Assembly (NCBI RefSeq): GCF_001665685.1 | Contig: NZ_LZTB01000009.1 | Location: 30,794 to 94,793, forward strand | Direction of reading: 5' to 3' | Source of the DNA: Mycobacterium sp. 852013-50091_SCH5140682 | GTDB taxonomy: Bacteria > Actinomycetota > Actinomycetes > Mycobacteriales > Mycobacteriaceae | DNA: 64,000 nt | Shown here: one piece after another, positions 26,468-36,953 of the stretch | Numbering within the stretch: position 1 is the stretch's first letter | Layout of the letters: the number at the start of each line of letters is the position of its first letter | Notes under the pieces: generated by a model | Database searches by the model: none | What the model was told of the DNA's origin: nothing | The model's input: only the letters and a program-made list of their open reading frames with translations | Program-made: the position numbers and the translations under genes

Positions 26468-27265
26468 CTACATGCGCCGCGACAAGTCTCCATCGTCGTA
26501 CCGCTGCGGCGGCTGATGCGGAGCCACCGGCGCGGCTGGCGGCGGAGCGGCCGGAGCCTGGTGCGGGGCCACGGGAGCGGGTCCGGCGCTTGGCCGGTTC
26601 TCACTCGGCCCGGCACCCGCATTGTGCGGGGCCGCGGGGGCCTGGTGCGCACGCTCGTTCAGCTGTGCCTCGCGGGCATCCTGGCCGGCCTGACGCTCGT
26701 CCTGCTGGGCATCGCGTTCATTCTGTCGAGTCTCGCGCTCATCCTGTTTGGCGTCCCGCTCATTGAGCTTGGCCTCACGGTCGTTCAGGGGCTGGGGCCC
26801 ACCAGGACCACCTGGCGCGCCACCACCCGGCGCACCCTCCCCCGGAGCACCGGACCCGGAACCACCGCCGCCCTTGGCGCCTTCCATGGCCTTCATCACG
26901 GGCTCCATCAACGAGCCGAACTGACCGCCCATCCCACCGGCGGCTTGCGCAGGCTGGCTGGCCATCTGGCCCATCTGGCCGAGCTGACCCATCATCTGGC
27001 CCAGCTGTCCGACACCTTGCTGGCCGGACTGATCGGCGTTCTCATACGCGCCCTGTGCGTCGGACAGTTTGCCGTTGAACATGTTCTCTTTGGCCGACAG
27101 CGCGGTGACGTTGGCGGTCAGTGAAGCTGCCAGCGTCGGCAAGAGGCCCGCGATGGTCATGCTCATCGCATCGGCACCCGCCTGAATCGTCGGCATGTCC
27201 GGCAGCTCGATCGGAGCCGCGGTCCAGCCCAGAAACCCAGGGCTCGTAAACGGAGTGCTGCTCAC
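26468..27265 (-). CDS. ESX (type VII) substrate-like protein with seven-residue charged repeats
   Basis: The 265-residue protein has a helical N-terminal part (about 20-80) carrying YENAD at 74-78, which fits the YxxxD/E type VII secretion signal. A Q/G/M-rich region (GQLGQMMGQLGQMGQM) and a Gly/Pro linker follow. Then come about seven charged seven-residue units (NDREAKL, NERDAKQ, DERETRQ, NERDAQQ, DERQAGQ, DAREAQL, NERAHQA; about 160-208), and finally a Pro/Ala-rich tail. GTG 27265 has AAAGAGG upstream. It is co-oriented and 48 bases after the next entry, so the two are probably one PE/PPE-like secreted pair. No named family was recognised. Confidence 0.65.
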   Translation of the reverse strand: MSSTPFTSPGFLGWTAAPIELPDMPTIQAGADAMSMTIAGLLPTLAASLTANVTALSAKENMFNGKLSDAQGAYENADQSGQQGVGQLGQMMGQLGQMGQMASQPAQAAGGMGGQFGSLMEPVMKAMEGAKGGGGSGSGAPGEGAPGGGAPGGPGGPQPLNDREAKLNERDAKQDERETRQNERDAQQDERQAGQDAREAQLNERAHQAPAAPHNAGAGPSENRPSAGPAPVAPHQAPAAPPPAAPVAPHQPPQRYDDGDLSRRM

Positions 27266-27313
27266 CGGGCACCTCTTTCAGAATCTATCGCACCTACACG
27301 CATGACAGCCGGC

Positions 27314-28405
27314 TCACCAGTCATCGTCCACGTCGCCGTCGTCGAGTTCGTGCTCGAGAGGGGCAGGCACAGCGAGGCCCTGCGTGGTGCCGCCACCACC
27401 GGAACCGCGATGACCCATCGCGCCCATCGGCCCCATGCCGCCGCCCATACCGCCGGCGGACACCGGAGCCACCCCGCCGAACGCGTTGCTACCGGCCATG
27501 GCGGGTTCGGTGGCCACCGACACCGGCGAGGGGCCGCCCACGAGCTTGCCCATCAACGGGGTCTGCGCGCCGCCACCGCCCGAGCCGGGCAACGATGCCG
27601 CCTTCATCAGTCCAGCGCCCGAACTCGGGCCGGACCCGCCTGCCGCGGGGTGAGTGGAGAACGCGGAGAACGGCATTGGACCACCGCCGGTGCCGCCTTT
27701 GCCCGCCGAGCCGAACATCTGCGTCAACTGCTGCAACGGCTGCGTCAACTGCTGCAGCGGCTGGGTCAGCTGCTGCGGAACCTGGCCGAGCATCTGCGGG
27801 ATCTGCCCGAGCATCTGAGGTAACTGCCCCAGCATCTGCATCATCTGCTCGCCGCCCTTCTGCGCGGCTTGCTGAGCCTCGGCGGTGGGCGGCGTGGTGA
27901 CGGCAGGCATGTTCGCCGTGGTTCCGAGGCTGCTGGCCAGCTCCGAGGTCGCGGCGGTCACCGTCGCGATGTTCTGCGACAGCCCCATCTTGATGACGCC
28001 TTCGATCAACGCCTGCTTGTTGTCGATCGGCAGCGCCTGCAGCATCTCGACCTCCTGCTGCACCTGCTGCGCCGTGGCGTTGACCGCCGTCTTGGTCTGC
28101 ACGACAGCCGCGGCCATGGTGGTGAGCTGGGTGGCGATGGCCTCTGCCTGCGCGCCGTTGGACTCGTGGTGGCCGATCATCGTGGTGGCTTCGCCGGATG
28201 CGGCCGTTGCGCCGGTACCTTGCCAGACCTCGTTGAGCTTCATCAGCTGGTTGGTCTGCTGAGGCACGATGTTGCCGGTGATGTTGGCCGCCAACTTCTG
28301 ATAGGACGCCGACGCTGCGGTCAGCTGTTCCTCGTCGATGTTGGGCCACCCCGGACCCGTCACCGTTTGCGACCCGTACGGGCTGCTATCCGGCGGCATC
28401 CCCAT
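27314..28405 (-). CDS. EspB/PPE-like ESX secretion substrate
   Basis: About 363 residues. The N-terminal 150 residues are helical, with NEVWQGTGATAASGEATTM, a WxG turn as in WXG100/PPE/EspB folds. Then come seven-residue repeats LPQMLGQ, IPQMLGQ, VPQQLTQ, PLQQLTQ, PLQQLTQ (about 205-240), a Gly/Ser/Pro-rich stretch and an acidic end (LEHELDDGDVDDDW). GAAGGGGG seven bases before ATG 28405 decides the start over an upstream GTG. EspB-like proteins are secreted by ESX systems and can oligomerise outside the cell. No ESX core gene (eccB-E, mycP) lies in the window, so the exporter is unknown. Confidence 0.65.
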   Translation of the reverse strand: MGMPPDSSPYGSQTVTGPGWPNIDEEQLTAASASYQKLAANITGNIVPQQTNQLMKLNEVWQGTGATAASGEATTMIGHHESNGAQAEAIATQLTTMAAAVVQTKTAVNATAQQVQQEVEMLQALPIDNKQALIEGVIKMGLSQNIATVTAATSELASSLGTTANMPAVTTPPTAEAQQAAQKGGEQMMQMLGQLPQMLGQIPQMLGQVPQQLTQPLQQLTQPLQQLTQMFGSAGKGGTGGGPMPFSAFSTHPAAGGSGPSSGAGLMKAASLPGSGGGGAQTPLMGKLVGGPSPVSVATEPAMAGSNAFGGVAPVSAGGMGGGMGPMGAMGHRGSGGGGTTQGLAVPAPLEHELDDGDVDDDW

Positions 28406-28480
28406 GCCACGGCCCCCTTCCACGCATCCTGCACATGTGGAGCAAACATTACCGTGCCGGACAGAGGTGGCAACGCACCT

Positions 28481-29638
28481 TTAGCCCAAGATCAATCCGG
28501 AGGTCGGAACGCCGGTGCCCGCGGTGACCAGCACATGCTCCACATTGTCGACCTGGTTGACCGACGTGCCGCGCAACTGCCGCACCCCTTCGGCAATGCC
28601 GTTCATGCCGTGGATGTAGGCCTCCCCCAGTTGGCCGCCATGGGTGTTGATCGGCAACCGACCGCCGAGTTCGATCGCTCCGCCTGCGATGAAGTCCTTC
28701 GCCTCGCCCTTACCGCAGAAGCCGAGCTCCTCCAGCTGGATCAGCGTGTACGGCGTGAAGTGGTCGTACAGGACGGCCGTCTGGATGTCGGCAGGCGCCA
28801 GGCCGCTCTGTTCCCAGAGCTGACGGCCCACCAGGCCCATCTCGGGCAGACCGAGTTCCTCGCGGTAGTACGAGTACATGGTGAACTGGTCGGTGCCCGC
28901 GCCCTGGGCCGCCGCTTCGATGGTCACCGGCCGGTGTTTGAGGTCCCTGGCCCGCTCGGGGGTGGTGACGACGATGGCCACACCGCCGTCGGTCTCCTGA
29001 CAGCAGTCCAGCAAGCGCAGCGGCTCGGCGATCCAGCGGGAATTCTGGTGATCTTCGATGGTGATCGGCTTGCCGTAGAAGTGCGCCTTGGGATTGTTCG
29101 CGGCGTGCTTGCGGTCGGCCACCGACACCGCACCGAAATCGGCACTCGTGGCGCCGTATTCGTGCATGTAGCGCTGGGCGATCATGGCCACCGACGCGGC
29201 GGGGGTGCTCAGCCCGTGCGGGTAGGACCAGCTGTATTCGACGCCGCGCGAGTCGGCGTTGACGGTCAGGCCGGTCATCACCTGGCCGAAGCGGAACTCC
29301 GAGCGCTCATTGAAAGCCCGGTATGCCACAACGACTTCCGCCACACCGGTCGCCACCGCGAGAGCGGCTTGCTGCACGGTCGCGGCAGCAGCGCCGCCGC
29401 CGTAGCCGATCTGGCTGAAGAACTTCAGGTCGCCGATACCGGTGGACCGCGCCACGGCGGTCTCCAGGTTGGAGTCCATCGTGAAGGTCACCAGACCGTC
29501 GACGTCCGACGGCTGCAGGCCGGCATCGTCGAGCGCGTCGAGCACCGCCTCGGCGGCCAACCTCAGTTCGCTGCGGCCGGAGTTCTTGGAGAAGTCGGTG
29601 GCGCCGATACCGGCGATGGCCGCCTTGCCGGAGAGCAT
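28481..29638 (-). CDS. ltp2: Ltp2, thiolase-fold steroid side-chain aldolase
   Basis: The 385-residue protein is a non-thiolytic thiolase/SCP-x-like protein (AAIAGIGATDFSKNSGRSEL; DGLVTFTMDSN; TNTHGGQLGEAYIHGMNG-like end INTHGGQLGEAYIHGMNGI). It matches Rv3540c in family and position. With the DUF35 part of ChsH2 it cleaves 17-hydroxy-3-oxo-4-pregnene-20-carboxyl-CoA to androstenedione and propionyl-CoA, the last side-chain step of cholesterol breakdown. Its ATG directly abuts the chsH1 stop. Last gene of the cyp125-led operon. Confidence 0.93.
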   Translation of the reverse strand: MLSGKAAIAGIGATDFSKNSGRSELRLAAEAVLDALDDAGLQPSDVDGLVTFTMDSNLETAVARSTGIGDLKFFSQIGYGGGAAAATVQQAALAVATGVAEVVVAYRAFNERSEFRFGQVMTGLTVNADSRGVEYSWSYPHGLSTPAASVAMIAQRYMHEYGATSADFGAVSVADRKHAANNPKAHFYGKPITIEDHQNSRWIAEPLRLLDCCQETDGGVAIVVTTPERARDLKHRPVTIEAAAQGAGTDQFTMYSYYREELGLPEMGLVGRQLWEQSGLAPADIQTAVLYDHFTPYTLIQLEELGFCGKGEAKDFIAGGAIELGGRLPINTHGGQLGEAYIHGMNGIAEGVRQLRGTSVNQVDNVEHVLVTAGTGVPTSGLILG

Positions 29639-30046
29639 CTAGTCGTCCCCCAAAGTCAGTGTTGCGGTGGCGATGATGTGATCGCCGAGGCTGTTGCTGC
29701 CAACGACTTTCAGCGTCACCAGGTCACCATCGAGCGCAGTCACCTCACCGGCAAAGGTGATGGTGTCGTAGGCGTACCACGGCACCCCCAGGCGCAGTTT
29801 GATCGACTTGATGACGGCGTTCGGGCCCGCCCAGTCGGTGAGATACCGCTGCACGAGCCCGGTGTCGGTGAGGATGTTGACGAAGATGTCCTTGGAGCCC
29901 TTGGCCTGCGCCTTGTCCCGGTCGTGGTGCACGTCCTGATAGTCACGCGTCGCGATGGCCGTGGACACGATGAACGTCGGGTCGCCGTAGATCTGCAGTT
30001 CCGGCAGTGTGGTGCCGACTTGGATGTCGAGCTTGGTGAGGCTCAT
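29639..30046 (-). CDS. chsH1: ChsH1, MaoC-like steroid enoyl-CoA hydratase subunit
   Basis: The 135-residue single hotdog MaoC-like protein (YGDPTFIVSTAIATRDYQDV with HHDRD following, KDIFVNILTDTGLVQRY) corresponds to Rv3541c. It forms the hydratase with ChsH2 that adds water to the three-carbon side-chain enoyl-CoA. The start at 30046 overlaps the chsH2 stop (ATGA); the frame runs five codons further to another ATG at 30061, but coupling favours 30046. Confidence 0.92.
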   Translation of the reverse strand: MSLTKLDIQVGTTLPELQIYGDPTFIVSTAIATRDYQDVHHDRDKAQAKGSKDIFVNILTDTGLVQRYLTDWAGPNAVIKSIKLRLGVPWYAYDTITFAGEVTALDGDLVTLKVVGSNSLGDHIIATATLTLGDD

Positions 30047-30996
30047 GCTTGCGGCTCCCATGCGTAAAGAGTCCAGGCTGGGCTGACGTCGCTGTCCGGA
30101 AAATCGATAAACGTTGCGGTGACCGGCATTCCGATCTTCACCTGTTCCGGGTCGACGCCACGCAGCTCACCAAGCATCCGCACACCCTCGTCGAGTTCGA
30201 CGAGCGCGATGACGAAGGGCAGGGTGCGACCAGGCACCTTCGGTGCGTGATGCACGACGTAGCTGAACACCGTGCCCTTGCCCGACGAAACCACGTAATC
30301 CGTTGGTGCATCTTTGTCCTGCCACACCGCGGGCACCGGCGGGTGCTGCAGCGATCCGTCCGGTCGCTTCTGGATGCGCAGTTCGTGGGCGTTGACGCCG
30401 TCCCAGAAGAACTTGGTGTCGCGCGACGATGCCGGCCGCATCAGCTTGTCCGGATCCAGATCCTCGGGAACGGCCGAGGGTTTGGCGCCCCGCTCGGATG
30501 GCAGGAACTTCATGATGCGCCAGTCCATGTCGGCGACTTCCTCATCGCCGACATGCCACCGGATCTTCTGGTTGACGAAGTAGCCCTCGCCCAGCGCAGT
30601 CTGCTTGGGACCCACCACATCGGTGATCTCCGCGGTCATGCTCACCCGTTCGCCGGGCTGCAGGTAGCGGTGGTAGGTCTGGTCGCAGTTGGTGGCCACG
30701 ACGCCGACGTACCCCGCATCGTCGAACAGCTTCATGATCCGGGCCAGCGGATCGTCGTCGGACCTGGTGCGGCCGAGCCCCATCATGGTCCACACCTGAA
30801 TCATGGCAGGGGGCGCAACGATCCCGGGATGACCGGCCGCGCGGGCCGCTTCCTCGTCGACATAGATCGGGTTCTTGTCGCCGATGGCGTCGGTCCAGTG
30901 GTGAATCATGGGCTGATTCACCGGGTCCCGGCCCACCGTCGGCACGCCAGGCCCGGCCGCGACAATCTCATCGATGCCCGCTTGAAGGTCACTCAT
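30043..30996 (-). CDS. chsH2: ChsH2, MaoC-like plus DUF35 subunit
   Basis: The 317-residue protein has an N-terminal MaoC-like hotdog domain (about 1-170; MIHHWTDAIGDKNPIYVDEE) and a C-terminal DUF35 OB-fold (about 190-310; FFWDGVNAHELRIQKRPDG). It is the Rv3542c ortholog by content and order. The N-terminal part pairs with ChsH1 for hydration; the DUF35 part pairs with Ltp2 for aldol cleavage. The open frame begins earlier, but MSDLQAG at 30996 with GAGGGGA upstream is chosen as start. Confidence 0.93.
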   Translation of the reverse strand: MSDLQAGIDEIVAAGPGVPTVGRDPVNQPMIHHWTDAIGDKNPIYVDEEAARAAGHPGIVAPPAMIQVWTMMGLGRTRSDDDPLARIMKLFDDAGYVGVVATNCDQTYHRYLQPGERVSMTAEITDVVGPKQTALGEGYFVNQKIRWHVGDEEVADMDWRIMKFLPSERGAKPSAVPEDLDPDKLMRPASSRDTKFFWDGVNAHELRIQKRPDGSLQHPPVPAVWQDKDAPTDYVVSSGKGTVFSYVVHHAPKVPGRTLPFVIALVELDEGVRMLGELRGVDPEQVKIGMPVTATFIDFPDSDVSPAWTLYAWEPQA

Positions 30997-31077
30997 CTGC
31001 AGTCCCCTCGGCCGAGTGGCCACTTGATGCACGAAATTGGCAGATATGCGTGTGGCAACTGGCCACTCGGCCATACG

Positions 31078-32241
31078 TCACCGCGGAACCCGGGGCACTT
31101 TCAAGCCCGACGCAGCGATCATCTCCCGCATCACCTCATTGACCCCGCCACCGAACGTGATGACCAGGTTGCGCTTGGTCATCTTGTCCAGCCATTCCAA
31201 CAGCTCGGCGGTCTCCGGGTCGGCCGGGTTGCCATAGCGGCCCACGAGTTCTTCGGCCAGGCGGCCCACCTCTTGGATGCGTTCGGTGGAGAACACCTTG
31301 GTCGCTGCGGCATCGGCGACGGCGATGGTCTCGCCCGACGCCGCGACCTGCCAGTTGAGCAGCTCGTTGATGCGCCAGATGGACTTGATCTGCCCGAGCA
31401 GATGCCGCGCATCGTCGTGCTCGATGGGTGTGACGCCGTCGGAGCCGGGCTTGGATGCCCACGCGTACACATGGTCGTAGATGCCCGCGACGCGCCCGGC
31501 CGGTCCCAGGCTGACCCGCTCATGGTTGAGCTGGGTGGTGATGAGCTTCCAGCCGCCGTTCTCCCCGCCGACCACCATGTCGGCGGGCACGTGCACATCG
31601 TTGTAGTACGTCGCATTGGTGTGGTGTGCACCGTCGGACAAAATGATCGGGGTCCATGAGTAACCCGGATCCTTGGTGTCGACGATGAGGATCGAGATGC
31701 CCTTGTGCTTGGCCGCGGTCGGATCGGTGCGGCAGGCCAGCCAGATGTAGTCGGCGTCGTGCGCGCCGGTGGTCCACATCTTCTGGCCGTTGACGATGTA
31801 TTCGTCGCCGTGACGAACCGCGGTGGTCCGCAGCGAAGCCAGGTCGGTACCCGCGTCAGGTTCGGAGTATCCGATCGCGAAATGGATGTCGCCGGAAAGG
31901 ATCCCGGGCAGAAACTTCTTCTTTTGCTCCTCGGTGCCGTACACCTGCAGAGTGGGGCCCACGGTTTGCAGGGTGACCAGCGGCAGCGGGATGTCGGCGC
32001 GGTTGGCCTCGTTGACGAAGATCTGCTGTTCGATGGGGCCGAAGCCCAGCCCGCCGTATTCCTTGGGCCAGCCGACCCCCAGCTTGCCGTCGGAGCCCAT
32101 GCGCTTGATCACCGCACGGTAGGCCTCGTTGTGGCGATCGGATTCCATCGCCTTGGCCTCGTCGGGGGTGATGAGGGTCGAGAAGTATTGCCGCAGTTCG
32201 GCTTGCAGTGCCCGCTGTTCGGGCGTCAGCTCGATGAACAT
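31078..32241 (-). CDS. chsE2: ChsE2 (FadE29), acyl-CoA dehydrogenase subunit
   Basis: The 387-residue acyl-CoA dehydrogenase (MFIELTPEQRALQAELRQYF; FAIGYSEPDAGTDLASLRTT; QKMWTTGAHDADY; FGGGVNEVMREMI end) corresponds to Rv3543c in length and order. It forms an alpha2beta2 enzyme with ChsE1 that dehydrogenates the three-carbon side-chain CoA ester of cholesterol. About 30 bases separate it from chsE1. Confidence 0.94.
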   Translation of the reverse strand: MFIELTPEQRALQAELRQYFSTLITPDEAKAMESDRHNEAYRAVIKRMGSDGKLGVGWPKEYGGLGFGPIEQQIFVNEANRADIPLPLVTLQTVGPTLQVYGTEEQKKKFLPGILSGDIHFAIGYSEPDAGTDLASLRTTAVRHGDEYIVNGQKMWTTGAHDADYIWLACRTDPTAAKHKGISILIVDTKDPGYSWTPIILSDGAHHTNATYYNDVHVPADMVVGGENGGWKLITTQLNHERVSLGPAGRVAGIYDHVYAWASKPGSDGVTPIEHDDARHLLGQIKSIWRINELLNWQVAASGETIAVADAAATKVFSTERIQEVGRLAEELVGRYGNPADPETAELLEWLDKMTKRNLVITFGGGVNEVMREMIAASGLKVPRVPR

Positions 32242-32272
32242 GTTCTACTTCCCGTCGCTTCGCTCGCCCATG

Positions 32273-33277
32273 TCACGCTCCCACCAGGTCCAGCCGATGC
32301 ACGGGACCGCCCAGCACGCGGGCCAGGTCCTTGATCGACGAGTAGTAGCGGTCCATCGGATAGGTGATGTCCATGCCCATGCCGCCGTGCAGATGATGAC
32401 AGGTCCGCATCGCAGGCGGCGCCTGCGACGTCAACCAGTAACCGAGGATGGCGAGATCCTCGTCGGCGTCGAGCCCTTCGGACAGTCGCCAGGTGGCCGA
32501 CGTCGAGACGAGATCGATGGTCCGCGAGGCGATGTAGACCTCCGAGAGCTGGGCGGCAACGGTCTGGAAGGTCGACAGCGGACGCCCGAACTGCTCCCGG
32601 GTGGCGACGTAGTCGGCGGTGAGCCGCAGCGCACCCGCCACCAGCCCGGCCGCGAACGCACCCGTCGTCGCCAGCACCAGCTCGTTCACCCGGTGGGCCG
32701 ACGCGCCCTGCAGGACATCCTCGTCGGCAATCTCCACGTCGGCGAACGTCACGACGTATTCGTCGGAACCGTTGGCCGTCGGCGTCTTCGTCACGGTGAC
32801 ACCGGCGGCGCTCGGGGCGACCACGACGACGCCACTGTCGGCGGTGACCACCAGCCACTGCGCCGATTCAGCGTAGGGCACAGCGATTTTCGTACCGGAG
32901 AGCTTCCCGTCCGCGTACGTCACGGCAGGCCGCTCGGGCAGCTGGGCACCGGGCTCGTTGAGCGCCGCCGACAGCACTGCTCCCCCGGCCACGCCCGCCA
33001 GGTAGCGATCCTGCTGCGCCTCGGACGCGAGATCCAGCAGCGGGACCAGACCCAATCCGAGGGTGGCCAGCGCAGGGCTGATGGTGCCGTGCCTGCCGAT
33101 CTCGGTCAACGCGGTGGCGACCTCCAGCAGACCCAGTCCGTCACCGCCGAGCCGCTCGGGCACCGCCAGTGCCGGCACGCCGCCGGAAACCAGTGCGTCC
33201 CAACTATTGTCCCGATCCAGCACAGATGTCACCACGTCGGCGACGGCCTGCTGCTCCGGGTTCGGTGTGAAATCCAC
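32273..33277 (-). CDS. chsE1: ChsE1 (FadE28), acyl-CoA dehydrogenase subunit
   Basis: The 334-residue partner of ChsE2 (VDFTPNPEQQAVADVVTSVL; VPERLGGDGLGLLEVATALT; TREQFGRPLSTFQTVAAQLS; HLHGGMGMDITYPMDRYY) is the Rv3544c ortholog by order. The start is the GTG at 33277 with GGAGAACG before it; an extension upstream would overlap cyp125. It is the shorter, non-self-sufficient member typical of mycobacterial heteromeric ACADs. Eight bases separate it from the cyp125 stop. Confidence 0.93.
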   Translation of the reverse strand: MDFTPNPEQQAVADVVTSVLDRDNSWDALVSGGVPALAVPERLGGDGLGLLEVATALTEIGRHGTISPALATLGLGLVPLLDLASEAQQDRYLAGVAGGAVLSAALNEPGAQLPERPAVTYADGKLSGTKIAVPYAESAQWLVVTADSGVVVVAPSAAGVTVTKTPTANGSDEYVVTFADVEIADEDVLQGASAHRVNELVLATTGAFAAGLVAGALRLTADYVATREQFGRPLSTFQTVAAQLSEVYIASRTIDLVSTSATWRLSEGLDADEDLAILGYWLTSQAPPAMRTCHHLHGGMGMDITYPMDRYYSSIKDLARVLGGPVHRLDLVGA

Positions 33278-33285
33278 CCGTTCTC

Positions 33286-34566
33286 CTAGAGTTGATTGTG
33301 GACCGGGCACTGAGCCTGAGTTGCCGGCCCGCCGGCGCCGGTGTAATCGACCTGCCAGTGCTTGATGCCGTTGAGCCAGCCGGACTTCAGCCGCTCGGGC
33401 TGGCCGAGCGGCTTGAGGTCGGGCATGTGGTCGGCGACGGCATTGAAGATCAGGTTGATGGTCATCCGAGCCAGGTTCGCGCCGATGCAGTAATGCGCCC
33501 CGGTACCACCGAAACCGACGTGCGGGTTGGGGTTACGCAGGATGTCGAAGGTGTGGGGGTTCTCGAACACCTCGTCGTCGAAGTTGGCCGAGCGGTAGGA
33601 CATCACCACGCGCTGGCCCTTCTTGATCTGCATCCCGCCGAGCTCGACATCTTCCAGCGCGGTGCGCTGGAACGCCGAAACCGGTGTGGCCCAACGGACG
33701 ATCTCGTCGGCGGCGGTCTCCGGACGGTCCTTCTTGTACAGCTCCCACTGCTCGGGGTGCTGCGAGAAGGCGATCATGCCGTGGGTGATCGAGTTGCGGG
33801 TGGTCTCATTGCCTGCCACCGCGAGCATCACCACGAAGAAGCCGAACTCGTCGTCGGAGAGCTTCTCACCGTCGATATCGGCCTGGATCAGCTGCGTGAC
33901 GATGTCGTCGGTGGGGTTGTTGGCCCGCTCCTCGGCCATCTTCATGGCGTAGGTGATGAGCTCGAACGAGGACATCGCCGGATCGACGTCGGCGTATTCA
34001 GGGTCATCGCCTGCGGTCATCTCGTTGGACCAGCGGAAGAGCTTGTCCCGGTCGTCCTGCGGAACCCCGAGCAGACCGGCGATGGCCTGCAGCGGCAACT
34101 CGCACGACACCTGCTCGACGAAGTCGCCGGCCTCGGCGGAGGCCGCGGTCTCGGCGATCTTCTGAGCCCGCTCGCGCAGCTCGGCCTCCAGCCGGCCGAT
34201 GGCCCGCGGAGTGAAACCGCGGGAGATGATCTTGCGCAGGCGGGTGTGCTGCGGAGCATCCATGTTGAGCAGCACGGCACGTTGCAGGTCGACCGCTTCG
34301 CGCGTCATCTCCTGCGGCCAGACCGGGATGGCCCCGTCCGGTGAGCTACCGAACACGTCGTTGCGCTTCGACACCTCTTTGACGTCGGCGTGCCGGGTGA
34401 CCAACCAGTAACCCTTGTCGCCGAACCCGCCCGTACCGCCCGGGACGTCGACCCAGTGGACCGGCGCGGACGTGCGGAGCTCGGCGAGCTCAGCGACGGG
34501 CAGACCTTTGAGATTCAACTCCGCATCCAGGGGGTCGAAGCCGTGGGGAAGGTTCGGGCAGGGCAT
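33286..34566 (-). CDS. cyp125: CYP125, cholesterol/cholestenone 26(27)-hydroxylase
   Basis: The 427-residue cytochrome P450 has the I-helix FVVMLAVAGNETTRNSITHG, ExxR in ADEIVRWATPVSAFQRTAL, and heme loop HVGFGGTGAHYCIGANLARM with the Cys ligand. The closeness to Mtb CYP125 (LPLQAIAGLLGVPQ, IQADIDGEKLSDDEFGFFV) is evident. It oxidises the terminal side-chain methyl of cholesterol or cholestenone. Of two ATGs, 34566 is chosen because AAGGAG lies six bases upstream; the one at 34572 abuts it. It is the first gene of the operon ending with ltp2 and divergent from fadA5. Confidence 0.96.
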   Translation of the reverse strand: MPCPNLPHGFDPLDAELNLKGLPVAELAELRTSAPVHWVDVPGGTGGFGDKGYWLVTRHADVKEVSKRNDVFGSSPDGAIPVWPQEMTREAVDLQRAVLLNMDAPQHTRLRKIISRGFTPRAIGRLEAELRERAQKIAETAASAEAGDFVEQVSCELPLQAIAGLLGVPQDDRDKLFRWSNEMTAGDDPEYADVDPAMSSFELITYAMKMAEERANNPTDDIVTQLIQADIDGEKLSDDEFGFFVVMLAVAGNETTRNSITHGMIAFSQHPEQWELYKKDRPETAADEIVRWATPVSAFQRTALEDVELGGMQIKKGQRVVMSYRSANFDDEVFENPHTFDILRNPNPHVGFGGTGAHYCIGANLARMTINLIFNAVADHMPDLKPLGQPERLKSGWLNGIKHWQVDYTGAGGPATQAQCPVHNQL

Positions 34567-34695
34567 GCTCATCTCCTTGAAACTCCAGTACATGGCGGGC
34601 AGCGAGACAAATCCGTCTAGTACCTCTTGCAGACCATTGAAACATGCCTTCACCGCAGATAAAAGGCACGACGCCATCGCTGCTTGTCAGACTAA

Positions 34696-34707
34696 TGAAA
34701 CGTGTTC

Positions 34708-34709
<2 letters not shown>
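34696..34709. promoter_or_regulatory. KstR operator between cyp125 and fadA5
   Basis: TGAAACGTGTTCTA matches the KstR consensus TnnAACnnGTTnnA at every fixed position. It is the only full match seen in the 153-base divergent region. KstR is a TetR-family repressor released by early cholesterol CoA-ester metabolites, so both divergent units should be induced on sterols. Confidence 0.85.
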
Positions 34710-35883
<1,174 letters not shown>

Positions 35884-35890
35884 GGGTTAG

Positions 35891-36789
<899 letters not shown>

Positions 36790-36805
36790 CTCCCGCGGCC
36801 GCGTG

Positions 36806-36839
36806 AATGCCCCTGAACTCTGAGTTCAGGGGCATTTTT
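36806..36839 (+). terminator. Strong intrinsic terminator after ddn
   Basis: AATGCCCCTGAACT (36806-36819) pairs perfectly with AGTTCAGGGGCATT (36823-36836) over the loop CTG. A run of five T begins at 36835 and ends at 36839. It is the only classic hairpin plus U-tract terminator noticed in the window and closes the fadA5-ddn unit. Confidence 0.9.
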
Positions 36840-36866
36840 GCATGGTTGACGGCGACGTTAGTAGAC

Positions 36867-36879
36867 ACATTTGAAATGT
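36867..36879. promoter_or_regulatory. Perfect 13-base palindrome upstream of the histidine phosphatase gene
   Basis: ACATTTGAAATGT is symmetric about the central G. It lies 75-87 bases before the chosen start in the promoter-proximal region after the ddn terminator. It looks like a dimeric-repressor site; the protein is unknown. Confidence 0.4.
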
Positions 36880-36953
36880 TGTACAGTGAGCGCGCGCACA
36901 GTGCACACCCGCTGTGCGTCAGGCCACATTCTGGCGAACGGATGGAGAACTAC

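Noticed and set aside
26468..28405. Repeats in the ESX-type genes as a possible CRISPR or VNTR array
   Set aside because: The repeats are in frame, seven residues long and diverged at the base level, so they are protein repeats; no spacers.
27869..30067. A 732-codon + strand frame opposite the EspB-like, ltp2 and chsH1 genes
   Set aside because: It spans three recognised minus-strand genes and their gaps; no family features.
34611..34634. A second KstR site closer to cyp125
   Set aside because: Only a half-site (GAAACATG) is present; the fixed positions of the second half do not match.
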